DNA of 64,000 nt from Atherix ibis (GCA_958298945.1 OY282606.1:77735622-77799621); one strand, 5' to 3'. Shown: positions 33,437-46,080, numbered from the stretch's first letter. A program made the numbers and translations. Notes: a model not told the origin generated them from the sequence alone.

Positions 33437-36400
33437 AAAAAATATTCTTGTTTTTTTGTCTGTTTCTCATTTGTAAAGAGTCTGCCTTTTGATCGAATTC
33501 TTATATTTGTGTTATGTTCCTAGGTTTGATGAATAAATAAACTTATTATGATATAATAAATTGGACAGCGATAATCGTATTGAAAAATATGCGAGAAAAG
33601 AGGTCATTCCTTTGCTGGAAAAAAAGCAAGATGACAGCCGTTGGAAATTGAACAGAGACATCTAGCGGGTCTTTCGATAGTTGGTTGTATATTAGATTGA
33701 ATAATATTCTAAATTTCCACATATTAAGCTGTGTTCTGTATAGACAATTATCAACTACAAACATACATTTTTATGCAGGAAAGGATCCATAAATTTTTAA
33801 TTAAATATGAAGGAAAAACTCAAACTTATCCAATTTTTAGGATTTAAAATACATTTTACTCTAAATTTTTGGCCATTTTGATTTTATGCTTTAAACTGTT
33901 TATTATTTTTAAAAATTTCATTCATAAACAACTGATCTAAATTTTTATAGTCTAATTACAGTAAAATTGTTGAACGAGTCAGGATATGATCAATTGGTAT
34001 CAAAAGATGATTAAAAAATTAATCATATATTATCTATTATTATTATTAGAACAATTTGCTCTCAAAATATTTCCATGCAGTTTTTCTTCATAATGAATTT
34101 TTAAATGGTAAAAATTTTTTTTTACCATTTAAAAATTCATTATAAAATGGTATAATATAACCATTATTTTTAAATGGTATGTTTCTTAACTAATAAACCC
34201 ACAAATGAATTAATTTTGCAAGCATCTTTTAATAGCATCTAATTTGAAAAAAAAACATTTTTAGAATAAATCAAAACAACGTTTTTATGAATAAGAAAAT
34301 AAAAATTAACAAATAAGGCTCATGTAAGCCTAAAAATGACTACCTTTATGTTTATTAACTAAAATAATTAAATGCTAGATTGATCAAGTAAAAGCTGATT
34401 AAGAGGTGAAAATTTTTTTATTTTACTTTAGGATAAGAATACTACATACAAAACACTGAATTTCTAGACCTTCTAGGTACAAATTATATCTTCTGTTATT
34501 TTTCCCTACACGTTTTTAACGAAAATTTCCTCCTTTTAATTGAAGTATCTGTTCGTTGATGTTGTACTTACCAGAAAAGAATAAAAGCTGTTTTATTTTG
34601 CCTTTAACTTACAACTTTTAAAATTATCTAAAAATTTAATTATCTCTTTTATTAAAAATATTAAGTAATAACAATAACATAACTTAAATTTTTTTACTAT
34701 TGTAACAATAAATGCAACTGTTCTTCTACGATATTATTTGGGACTTTTTAATTACAAATTTTAAGTTAGGTCAATTTGAATTTTTTTTATATTGATAATA
34801 AATTCAAAATAATTTACGTTTTGTTTAATTACTATAGACTTGATATTTTTAAAGAAACGGTACATAAATTTAAAAAAAAAAATTAAAAATTTAATTATTA
34901 AAAATTTTTAAATTTTATCCCAACCTCGAAAAATTTTAAAAACTTTCAAATAAAGTTTGTAAATGGAAATTAGCAAAAGTAATTGAAAATTTTTAATAAA
35001 TTCCGTGAAAAACTTTATAAAATTCTCTATGAAAAAATGTATAAAAGTTTTTATAAAAAAATACAATTTTTCGTACTTCCCTGAACACAAAGAGCATCCC
35101 TTAAAAATGAAAGCACTTGCGCAATAGATCAAAAGCGGCAATACATTCTTACTGCTAGTTAAATTGCAGTGAAACATAGGCGATTTCTCTTCATCACTAT
35201 ATTTGTATATAATCCCCATTTATGGAAAAAGTGGTGGTAGATACTATTTTGTATAATAATATTTAAGACCTAACATTTGAGTTCGATTTGGGAAGCAAAC
35301 AGTGTCTCTGACAGTCGTAAGGCGCCGGTCGATTATAATCGCGTCAAGATTTCTTTCTACCTCGTTCTGTTCTATCGCCACAGAGAAAGTATTACTTTTT
35401 ATTAAAAATAAAAATTCAATAAGAAAACTGTGCATCGACAATACTAATTATTTATATTCGTATAAATGCGATTAATAATTCTACTTAAATAGTGATAAGC
35501 TAGTACACATGTAATATGTACGACAGTGAAAAATTCTAATAATGATGATAACAGTTTCGATTTAATCATTAATAGCCAAAAAATTATATACAATCGAGTT
35601 TTAAATAACACTCCTACTTTTATAGTATTCATCAACTATATTCGAATTGATTATTTTGAGGTAATATTGTGAGAATTATTATTATTCTAGGGTCGGAAAG
35701 GCAAATTGTTTGCTTCACAGAGTCGAGAAAAATAAATTTCTATTTTTTAAGGTCTACCCATATCGGTTTGTCGTATAATATTTTTGTGTGCTAATTAATT
35801 GTATTATAATAAAAAAAAATATTCTCGAAATATTTGCACATATTTGGATGCAAAGTAAATTAGCAGAAAAATAAAATAAAATAAGTCCAAAACTGAAATT
35901 ATACAAAATAACATAGTCGATTGGTTTGTTTATTTACTTTGTAGGATAATTATTTGTTTTCGTCTGTCTACTAGTTTATTTATTTAATATATTTATAAAT
36001 TTCTCATAGTAGCAGTCGTAGTAGTAGTAGTAGTGGTGATAGTAGTAGCATACTATCAAGATGTGGTAAAAACATTTTAACATAAGAAAATTTGAATATT
36101 AAAAAAAATAATTGAAAAGTGAGAGTTAATAACTTTTAAAAAAGAATATAAAAAAATATATCGAAAGAATTCGGAACTTATTGGAAATTATTGAATAATA
36201 CCAATAATAATATTAATAACAAATAACAAGTCTGTTTCGGTCGTGTATCTGTTTTACCCGTACATCTATGGATGTACTAACGACCTAAACTTCATGTATG
36301 TATGTACTGATATAATAAATACATATGTACGTATTTATTTTAAAATTATTATTAATAATATTTTAATTAAATGTGCTCTTCTATTATAATAATGAGGAAT

Positions 36401-39400
36401 AAAAATCATCTTTAGCGCGCGATTTTTTATACAAATTTAGATACTATCTGACTCATAAATTAAAAGAGAAAAATTATATAAAAAGAGAGCTGAATACATC
36501 TAAAAAGAGAGGGAATTTTTTTTTAGCAAATTTACAAATTGAACGTTTTTTTTACGAATTTTTAAAATTTATTTTTATTATGAATTTTTAAAATTTCATC
36601 AATTTTAAATTGATTTTCTGTAATTTTGATTTATTTTTTTAAAGTAGATTTATTATTTTAAGAATGATAAGAGAATTCATTCAATTCTCTTACATTTGAT
36701 TATACAAAATACACACAAAATTTATCAGTTGAATAGGGATGGGGATTAGTTGGTATTATTTCAATAAAGAAATTTACGACTTTTTACTCGTGGTTGGTGC
36801 AGTTGTTGGTATGAAATCTACCCGCTATAAATTTGTGTACTCGTAACAAACTCTTTTTTTTTTTTTTAATAACATAAGTACATAAATACAAATACAGATG
36901 CACACATATAGAAAATTACAAGGGTACATTTTGTGTATGTTAGGTGCAATTTAATATATTATTTTCTTATTAAAAAAAAAGGAAGATTTTTTTATCCTAA
37001 CAATTATAGTCTTCCACCAGCGAAATGAAATTGTTGACATTCACTTTCTTTTTCATCTAAAAATTCTCTCATTTTTATAAAAATTTATATGCTTTTCTAT
37101 CTCTCAATTTTTTAAAGGGTTCCTTTTTACAAAAATTAAGGATTATAATCTGGATGATATCACCAAAATATTTTTTTTCATTTTGTAAAGGTTTTTTCCT
37201 ATAATTTTATTTTTTTAATTAGTTTGAAAAATTGTTCCCATTAAATTAAACATGCACATATATACTCTTAACAAAACCTTTTTAGTTACCTTACCTCACC
37301 AACTTCCACCCACCACCCCTCCCACCCTCGCAAAAATCATTTTTACTATATTTTTAAAAAAAATTAACATTTTTATTACATTTTGCTTAAAAAGAAAATC
37401 TATTTTGTCTTATAATTTTTTTTAAATTTTATTTTTTAGCCATAACTTTTTAAATGTTAGCTATTCTCAAAAAATTAAACTGTTTTTTTAATACTTTTTT
37501 TTTTAGTTTTTTCCTTAAAGTTTTAAAATTTTCTAATAATAATTTTTTTTATAGTAATCGGTTTTGTTTAAAAACCAAAACCACTGACGACTTGCCTTCA
37601 AAAGAAAAATTTCAATTTTTTATAGAAACAAATTATATAAATTCATAAAAATACCTTAATTATATCAAGAAAAGGTTCTTGTTTTGTTGATACTGCAGTA
37701 AAAAAAAATTAAGGAAACAATCTTTTTCTCTTAATACTGCGGACCCTAATACCATAAAAAAAGATATTTTTTAAAATTTTATAGATAAAAATAATTAGTC
37801 TACAAAAATAAATTTTTATTTTATTTTTATAGATTATAGAAACCTTAAAAATACTACTTTTTTTTGGATTGCAAAATATTTTTAAAATTTTAAAGATAAA
37901 AACAATCGAGAAAAAATATATTTTTAATTGTTATTTTAGATATTAAAAACCTTACAGGAATTTCTGGTTTAATATTATTGAATCTATTAATATCAAAAAT
38001 TAATTAAATCTTGCATAAAAACCAAAAAAAATTCGAATTTATGACTAATTGGAGTAAAAACACCAAACGGTTGCAAATAACACTGAAATTTTTTGACACG
38101 TTTTCTTATAGTTATGCTTAAATTACGATGGAAAATTTCATCTATAACTTTTAGCGGAAATAAGTTGATTAGCATTTGAATGTTGACACGATCCTTAAGT
38201 GTTTATGAGACAATAAATTAGTGTTTATAGTTCATAATATTCAAAGTGCATAATACGGAAGCAACTACAAATAATAACCGACAAAAAGGTGCATGCGACA
38301 AAGTCTGCAGAAAAATTAAAAATTTAAAAAAATTTCTCCATAATATATAAGATGTTCTCAAAGAAATATGCAATGAATGCTTTGACTGCCATATAAGAAT
38401 AATCAACCACCAAATATCATGAGTTTGACAAACATCATTAAGCAAAATTAATGCAGGCAGCACGAGGCAATATTTTCGCAGACGTCCAAATGCAATCGAA
38501 TGCACTTCAAAACTCACCGTATAAATTCACGTTTGTATGCAAATACGACAAGCCGATAAGTATGTATTAACGTACACATATCCATTTAAGAAATACATCT
38601 AAACGAATAAAGAATATAAAATTATTAGGATGATGGAAGCGGATACTTTATTTGCAGCATACAAAGTATAAATGCATTTTTAGAGGGTATGAATTATAAT
38701 AAGGCGATGGAAAAGGGTAGAAAATCGAAGTGGATGGATGAAAAGTAGACACTATGAAGAATTAAGGGTGCACAGAATAAGTTTTAAATAAGAGATTTTC
38801 TTTGGGCAAAAAAGAGAAAGACATACTCGTATGAAGAGAATGGGAAAGAGAGAAAGGGGAATAGGGGAGCACAAAAACATACTGTAAAAATACACTGAAT
38901 AGAGCAGAATAAAATCTTATCTTGAACTCGTATTTTCCTAAATCACTGTCGTCCTTAATTTTTTTCCTTCTTTTTCGAACTGAAAAGTTGAATGATCTTA
39001 CAAATCAGTGCATAAATGCACTTTAGTCGATGTTCATCGTCTTTATTGCTGTTATTTTGATTTTTTATTGCTGTTATGTATCCTGTTATCAGTTACCAAG
39101 AATATTTGTTTATTTGTTTGTTTGTCATTTTAATATTCTAAAGAGAAATATAGTTTTTTTCACATTATCACCTTAGGCATATTTATTCCTAATAATGTAT
39201 AAAAGTTATCTTATACTAACAGTTGCTTCTGAATAAGTTATTTAACCAGATTTATAGTATTAACAAGATGAAAAAGAAAAACTGACAGATAGATAAAAAT
39301 AAACACTAGATAAACTGCATCAATATTAACAAATAAAATAAAATTTTTATAGAAACTGTATCCTTTTTACGTAGACGCACATAGAATTGCATACGAAACT

Positions 39401-39821
39401 ATGACTTTCGTACAGATACTTTTTTTAAATTAAGTTTGATTAAAATTATGAAATTTTACAATCAATTTTTAGATAAAAAACTAAAGGGTTCCTCTTTAAG
39501 CATGTAGTTGCATAAGGATGTAGAAGAAAAAAAGTTCCAAATTCGAAATAATGCAGTAAACATTTAAAAAAATTGCTTGCTTGTAATTTAAGACTCGTTA
39601 TAGCCAATAGACTTTTACAAAAATTTATTTATTAAGGATTTAAGATCTTCAATTCTTAATAATTATAATTAGACCATTTGAGGCATTTCATCAATATACT
39701 GAAAATAAGAACTACTCCGAAACTATCTAGAGTACCTTGCTCTCAGTTAATATTCTACATTCTCATAATTTTTCTGGCCCTATCTCTTACTCCTGTGGCG
39801 ATTAACCTACTATTCCGTATA
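33437..39821. other. Long AT-rich intergenic region
   Basis: No gene recognised over about 6.4 kb. Holds a perfect 25-bp hairpin (34090-34143), a short (GTA)n tract at 36012-36030, and a C-rich pyrimidine patch at 37300-37335. Minus-strand open frames at 35244-35441 and 38218-38517 are the least repetitive candidates but show no known domain. 38640-38890 is purine-rich. Confidence 0.45.
34090..34143. repeat. Perfect 25-bp inverted repeat with 4-base loop
   Basis: Positions 34090-34114 (starting ATAATGAATTTTT) pair base for base with 34119-34143 around TTTT. A partial third copy (ATTTTTAAATGGTA) follows at about 34167. Confidence 0.95.
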
Positions 39822-40635
39822 CGAGATCTGTTCAAAAAATATTGCGAACGTCCGCGGGTTACGTATATTCGATTTTCGATTTTATTTGTGGCGTTATATT
39901 GGTACTCATATCTCTTACTTATGCCGACAAGTTCGATTATTTTGAATGTTCAGTTAATTTTTGACAGTTGCTTTGCTTGCACTTGTTTTGGCTCGTCTTT
40001 GATTTTTGCCCATTTTCGACCAAAAACCGAATTGCATTTACATTGGAGCTGTTGGACTCTGTCCGTGACGACCCAAATTTGCTTCAGAGGGTCATTACTG
40101 GTGACGAATCATGGAAACCAAAGCTCAATCATCCCAATGGAAGCTGCCGCACGAGCCAAGACCGAAAAAAGTGCGCCAAGTTCGGTCGAATGTGAAGGTT
40201 TTGCTTACAGTTTTCTTCGATTGCAGGGGCGTGGTACATCATGAGTTCTTGCCACAGGGTAGAACAAAATTGGCTTTTGCACCATGATAACGCCCCTGCT
40301 CACGTATCGTTGCTTGTGTGCGAATTTTTGGCCAAAAACAGCACACCAATAATGCCGCAGCCACCGTATTCCCCAGATCTGGCCCCCCGTGACTTTTTCT
40401 TGTTCCCGAAACAGATTCTTTAATCCATTTTTTGGAGTGGGCAAAAATCGAAGACAAGCTAAAACACGTGCAAGCAAAGCAGCTGTCAAAAATTAACTAA
40501 ACATTCAAAATGGCCGAACTTATTGGCACAAGTGAGAGACATGAGTACCAACATAACGCCACAAATAAAATCGAAAATCGAATATACGTAACCCGTGGAA
40601 ATTCAAAATTCGCGATACTTTTTGAACAGACCTCG
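39822..40635 (+). mobile_element. Rearranged mariner derivative (foldback type), copy 2, both arms present
   Basis: 814 bp flanked by TA (39820-39821 and 40636-40637). The left arm runs from 39822 to about 40013 and is mirrored by the right arm 40412-40635; both begin CGAG(G/A)TCTGTTCAAAAA and continue through TATATTCGATTTTCGATTTT and TGCTTTGCTTGCAC. Between the arms is a shrunken mariner coding region (ELLDSVRDDPNLLQRVITGD; HHDNAPAHVSLLVCEFLAK; PPYSPDLAPRDFFLFP), lacking the helix-turn-helix part and about 30 residues before the second Asp. The right arm is an inverted copy of the element's 5' end including the first six codons. Non-autonomous. Confidence 0.9.
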
Positions 40636-42189
40636 TATGCTTATGAAACGGCCTTTTGTCCAGGTTTGCGCGCTCTAATTTTGTTTTAATTTTTTAGGCC
40701 ATTTGACCTTAGGTTAGATCTTAGATGCGCCTACATTATATATTTTTCGAATAGGTCTTCTTGGATATCGTGCGAATACTATTTTGGTCTTAATTTTGAT
40801 TGTGCGTTTATAGGCTTTATGTGAATAGACTATAGGATTAAATTAGTCATTTTTCCAATGACAATTATTACCAGAAAAGTATAACACATAACATTTGAGA
40901 CCTTAGCAAATAAGAACAAAAAATATATGCTCTGAAAAAATATTACCCATAATATCTCAAAGATTTTAATTTTAATTTTAATTAATTTTCTTTGTTCAAA
41001 AAATTTTCAATTTGGAGAAAATTTCTAAAAACTACTTATATTTACCTCATTTATTATTTTTTCCGTTGAGCTTTTAAACAAGAGCTGAAGAGCTTTATGG
41101 CCATAACCAAATAATATTATATGAACAATGAAACTAATATCAAGCTCTTGTCAGAAAAATAATCTCCCTCTTTTCTTGGATTTAATCCAAATTTTAATAA
41201 AATTTTTGGCATCTTGAAATTTTATTGATTCTACTTTTCAAACTTTTATTAATCTTGCTTAAACGTGTTAGTGCAATCCCCTAAGACTATATAAAAAATA
41301 TTGAGAAAAACAAATACTTAAAAATAGTTAGTTTATTTTATTTCTTAAATAAAATAAACTAACTATTTTTAAGTATTTTTTAAGCCTAGAAATTTTAATT
41401 AATTTTGAATATTTCATAAACAACTAAATTCGATATCGTTTTTATGAGTTAGATAATATTTGCATGTCATATTCACTATAATCCCTCATCACTAGTGTAC
41501 AAGTACCTGTGCACATAAAAACTCGATGTTTATGCAAAATTATAAACAAATAATAAAAGCTATTTTCTATATATACAATATAATTTTTTCTATTATTTTC
41601 ATATTTGATATTTGCGAATTGCATGGATTATTTAAATACCGTTGAAAATGCACATGCAAAATTCGCTGTTATTATGGAGAGAAAAAAAGCGCAAGAAAAC
41701 AGCAAAAATAATAAAATGTGAATTATTCCAAATGTTGTTGTTTTTGTATTTTCATTTTGTTTTCGGCATCCCTTTGCAATATTATTCTATTTTGGCTGAC
41801 TTCAGCTAGAATTGTTGGTCTTTTTCGAAAAGGGCTTTTTATAAAATTTTCTGATGATGTGCATGCAACGGAAAGAAAATCGATAACAACGGCATGGCAT
41901 GTGGTAGAACTCGAAGCAACAAGGAACTAGCAATCGGAAAACAGGGATCAGTAAGTACCTTATTGCAAGCAGAGTGCAGCAGAAAACATATTGCCTGAAG
42001 TAAGAAACAGACAGCAAGTGTCATGTCGTAAGCAGGATGAAGCAGATGAATACATGCTGCATGTATTAAGAAAGAGGCTTCAAGTGTTATACAGCAAGCG
42101 GAAACGCATACTGCGTGCAGTGAGTGGTCGAGATGCATACTGAAAGGAATGAACTGTAATGGTAGAAACACAGTTCGAATGGCAACTGA
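40636..42189. other. Intergenic stretch with a very long hairpin
   Basis: No gene recognised. Contains the 32-bp perfect hairpin at 41312-41378. 41930-42170 is rich in imperfect CAGCAAG/ATGCATACTG words that lead into the duplicated block at 42190. Confidence 0.45.
41312..41378. repeat. Perfect 32-bp inverted repeat with 3-base loop
   Basis: Positions 41312-41343 (starting AAATACTTAAAAATAG) are the exact complement of 41347-41378, separated only by CTT. Confidence 0.97.
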
Positions 42190-42480
42190 AACAAAACTGA
42201 AAATCTGTTAAAAATTTAAGAATTTCACCCAAGTTAACTAATTAAATAAAATGGCAATATTATTTTATTATTTATTAATGATGTTTTCAAGTAATGTATT
42301 TAGTTTCCATTATTTCTTTTTCTGCAATTGCAACTGCAAAATTTAAATCAAAATCTAATTCGGCAATAAAACAGTTGGAGTTTTGTGCATTTCCATAATA
42401 CTGTATAGGTTTTAAAATTTTGATAACGGTTTACTGCATGCAGTTTCAGTTCAGTTGAAATTGTGTTGCCAGCAGAAGAA
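42190..42480. repeat. Diverged direct duplication, copy 1
   Basis: Shares ordered blocks with 42885-43255: ATTAAATA.AAT.GCAATAT, TTATTTATTAATGAT, TTTCTTTTTCT, AACTGCAAAATT, ATTCGGC.AT, TGTATAGGTTTTAAAA, TGCAGTTT and ATTGTGTTGC. Offset grows from 700 to about 786 bases through insertions. AGCAG/CAGCAAG-rich sequence follows each copy. Non-coding. Confidence 0.75.
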
Positions 42481-42884
42481 ACAAACGTTAAGCAGCGAGC
42501 ACTCAGCCTGAAGACGGACGGAAAGTGCTGCAGACAGAAGGCCAAAAGCAAGTAATTGTTATACAGCAACCAAATGGCATTTTTACATGAGTATTTATGT
42601 TAACCACAACATTTGTCCATCACTCATTTTTTACAACCGCTCAGCTAAAAACTTCGCACTCTTAAATAAGTTATTACGCGAGCAGTTGTATAAAAGGTGT
42701 GAGACAGCAAGTGTTCACGTTAACACAAATACTCATGTTTGATCATCAACCAGCAAAACGCGCTAAAAGGCATACTGCAAACAGAAACTGTTATACTAGA
42801 AGCAGTAAGTTGCATACTGCAAGTAAGCAGCCACACCAAACCAACCAAGCACAGCAAAAGCAACAACCGCTAAACAAGCACTAA
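42481..42884. other. CAGCAAG-rich spacer between duplicated blocks
   Basis: Imperfect AAGCAG/CAGCAAG/ATACTGCAA words; no coding or RNA signal was recognised. Confidence 0.4.
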
Positions 42885-43255
42885 AAACTGAAACTGAAAA
42901 TACTGTCAAAAATAAACGAATTTCGCACAAATCAACCAATTAAATATAATAGCAATATAATTTATTTATTAATGATATTTTATTAAGTTTTTTAATATAA
43001 CTACAAGTATTGTAGTCGGTCTTTCTTATTTCTTTTTCTATTTCAACTGCCAAACGAAAATCCTGCTAGATAACAAAACATTGAACTAAAACTGCAAAAT
43101 TAAAACAAGATCTTATTCGGCCATTGAACAGTTAGCAGTTGGCGTCCGTCGTCGGAATTTAGTTCATACCAATAAGATTGTATAGGTTTTAAAAATTTTT
43201 GACAGTCACAATTGAATGCAGTTTGCAGTTGCCGCTAGAATTGTGTTGCTACCAT
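42885..43255. repeat. Diverged direct duplication, copy 2
   Basis: Second copy of the block at 42190-42480, with an extra segment around 43150-43175 (GGCGTCCGTCGTCGGAATTT) absent from copy 1. Confidence 0.75.
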
Positions 43256-44086
43256 AAAGCCAAGCAGAAAGCAGCAAATAACAAGCACTAAACAGCAAGG
43301 ATGAGGGTATACGGAAACCCTAACCAGAACAGCCCACTTGGCCCATTCTATATTTTCCTTTTTTCGTCCCCCTTCCTAACGTCGTATATGAATCGATTCG
43401 TTGCGCCGTCGAAATTAATTCGTCTTAAGCACGAACATTGCAACTTTTTTAACCGGCGCCATACATCAGCAAACACGACATACACATATACATGCAATCT
43501 CATTTTCTATATATTTATGCACGTATATGTATACTTATTTTTAGTACTTGAAAAACAATAATGGTAAAGAGAAAGGAAAACTATTAAAGGACTAGTGAAT
43601 ATTTTTCATATTAAAATGGAAAGTTGATAGGCAACCGACAACATTCGTACTTGTAAATAAATACGAACTTATTTGTAGCTCCACGAACATATGTGTACGT
43701 GGAGGTGGTATTTATTTTTATATTTAGAAAATTCCATCAAGAGCAGTATCTTTTTTTAAAGAAGAAAACATTCCTTAAAATAGAAACAAGAAAAAAATTT
43801 GCAAAATAAGAAAAAACAACTTAAAAGTCGATAAGGTACACTTTTAGGCTTCCTTGCAATGCAGTAAATACGTTTTATTGGATTTTAGTTAAAAAAGTTT
43901 GCTTGTGTTTACAACTGAAATCTCTTTTTTACATGAATAAATACAAGTACGTGTAGCTACTAATTTTGTATTTTACTTTTTTTTGTATTTTTTTGTTATT
44001 TTAATTTTTTTTTAAATTTAAATTAACGTAATAAGTAGATGTGCCTTGTTCATGATATACTCATACTTTTTGAGCATATAAATACA
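43256..44086. other. AT-rich intergenic stretch
   Basis: An 86-codon open frame at 43301-43561 has no recognised motif. Nothing else was seen. Confidence 0.4.
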
Positions 44087-45336
44087 CGAGGTCTGTTCAA
44101 AAAGTATTGTGAATTTTGAATTTCCGCGGGTGACGTTTATTCGATTTTCGTTATGTTGGTACTCATGTCTCTCACTTATGCCGACAAGTTCGATCAGTTT
44201 GAATGTTCAGTTAATTTTTGACAGCTGCTTTGCTTGCACGTGTTTTGGCTCGTCTTCGATTTTTACCCATTACAAATAATGGATCAAAGAATCTGTATCA
44301 AATTTTGTGTGAAAAACAAAATTAATTGCGCGGACGCATTCCGAATGTTGACTGTGGCATATGGTGAAGCTACCTTGGACCAAAGCAACGTTTATAGGTA
44401 GTACAAAATGTTCTCAGAAGGCCGAGAAGATGTGAACGACGAAAAGCGTGCCGGACGCCCGAGCAAGTCAACAACATACGAAAACATTGATGAAGTGAAG
44501 AAAATAGTATTGGTCAATCGTCGAATCATCGTTAGAGAAGTTGCTGAAGACTTAAACATATCGATTGGCTCGTGCCATTCGATTTATACCAATGATTTAG
44601 GCGTTAGAGACGGGTCGCCGCGAAATTCGTACCAAAATTGCTCAATTGCGACCAAAAACAGCATTGCATTAACATTGCTAAGGAGCTGTTGGACTCTGTC
44701 CGTGACAACCCAAATTTGCTCCAGAGGGTCATAATTGGTGACGAATCGTGGATTTATGGTTATGACGTGGAAACCAAAGCTCAATCATCCCAATGGAAGC
44801 TGCCGCAGGAGCCAAGACCGAAAAAAGCGCGCCAAGTTTGGTCGAATGTGAAGGTTTTGCTTACAGTTTACTTCGATTACAGGGGCGTGGTACATCATGA
44901 GTTCTTGCCACAGGGTAGAACGGTCAATAAGGAATATTACCTGCAAGTTATGCGCAAGTTGCACGAGGCAATCCGTCAGAAACGCCCGGATTTGTGGAAG
45001 AACAAAAATTGGCTTTTGCTTGTGTGCGAATTTTCGGCCAAAAACAACACACTAATATTGCCGCAGCCACCGTATTCCCCAGATCTGGCCCCCTGTGACT
45101 TTTTCTTGTTCCCGAAACTGAAGACCCTAATGAAAGGACGACGCTACGCTACGATTGAGGAGATAAAGACGGCATCGAATTTCCAATCCTTGAAGTGCTT
45201 CGAGGAATGGAAAAAACATTGGCATAAGTGTATAATAGCTGATGGGGATTACTTTGAAGGGGACAAAATAGATATTCATAAATAAATAAATAATTTAAAA
45301 AAAAAAAAAATCGCGATACTTTTTGAACATACCTTG
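44087..45336 (+). mobile_element. Near-full-length mariner element, inactivated
   Basis: About 1.25 kb. The 5' end CGAGGTCTGTTCAAAAAGTA is mirrored at the 3' end (TACTTTTTGAACATACCTTG), giving inverted repeats of roughly 27 bases. Its first 209 bases correspond to the long arms of the rearranged derivatives at 29285-30009 and 39822-40635, and it is the only one of the three with a normal 3' end, so it shows the ancestral arrangement. Confidence 0.9.
44279..45285 (+). pseudogene. Mariner transposase with nonsense, frameshift and loss of the second catalytic Asp
   Basis: Starts ATG GAT CAA AGA at 44279 (MDQRICIKFCVKNKINCADA). A TAG at about 44399 replaces a probable Trp (NVYR*YKMF). The helix-turn-helix part continues (KRAGRPSKSTTYENI, VREVAEDLNISIGS) until a frameshift near 44602. 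The catalytic part then reads ELLDSVRDNPNLLQRVIIGD with the first Asp, YGYDVETKAQSSQWKLPQEP, HHEFLPQGRTVNKEYYLQVM, and PPYSPDLAPCDFFLFPKLK with the third Asp. Between NKNWLL and LVCEFSAKNN the HHDNAPAH-type segment is deleted; the copy at 39822 still has it. The C-terminus ends YFEGDKIDIHK. A product would be catalytically dead even without the stop. Confidence 0.9.
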
Positions 45337-45829
45337 CATGTTACTGTGAGAAAAAGTTTGCTGCTCTTTTAAAGGAATATTGACAAGACTCCTTAAAAAA
45401 TGTGCTGGGATGTTTTTCATAACGGTACTTGACCATACCTTTTTATAGAGGTTTTTTATTTAACCATTTGGCTTCTTTCTTTTTCAGTTTTATTTTTTGT
45501 TGTTGGAATTGATGACATGAGTTTCTTAAAAACATCTGGTTTATAGACTTACTAATCGATAGATAATTGAACTAAACTAATCTAGTCCATTAATCTTTTC
45601 TCCATCCAATCTTGAGGTTGGCTCTATTTGTTTAGGTAACAAACAACCAAGTTCAACACTTCAAGCTGACTATTGCTCTTAATTATTTTTTGTCCAAAAT
45701 TGCAAACTATTTAATTTTCTTTGCAATAAGTTTTTTTTTTTTTTTTAATTTTAACAAGCATTTTTTTCTATTTTTATACATTAATGTTATTTCTTCAAAG
45801 TTCCCTTAAGCAGCTATAAATTGGCGGAT
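45337..45829. other. Spacer, nothing recognised
   Basis: AT-rich with T and A runs; no coding or RNA signal was seen. Confidence 0.4.
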
Positions 45830-46080
45830 GCGTTGTTCGACACCAGTTCCACGGTTATAATTCTTTGGATGCCATTTACCGATAAAAACTTGTTGATAGC
45901 GATGGCCGTGTGATAAGGGGGTACGTTGTTATAGTCGATCATTCAAGTGTTGGCAATGTTCAATTTGACGCTAAGAACCCTATTTCTCAGCCTTTCAAGG
46001 ACTTCTTTATAAAACTAGTTAACTTCGCAAGAGCCTTATTCGTTCCCCATTATCATTATTTCGATGTCCGAAGTCCTTCT
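45830..46080 (-). pseudogene. Mariner-type transposase fragment
   Basis: The minus strand reads YKEVLERLRNRVLSVKLNIA, then MIDYNNVPPYHTAIAINKFL and SVNGIQRI. This corresponds to the helix before the second catalytic Asp and the HHDNAP.HTA...FL...GI block of mariner transposases, with the Asp position changed to Asn. Only about 80 residues remain, with one stop. Confidence 0.5.

Noticed and set aside
35244..35441. Minus-strand frame with VERNLDAIIIDRRLTTVRD
   Set aside because: Looks less AT-driven than its neighbours, but opens at TTG and matches nothing I recognise; may be chance or an ancient fragment.
36012..36045. GTA/GTAGTAG tract as a notable repeat
   Set aside because: Only a short ordinary microsatellite.
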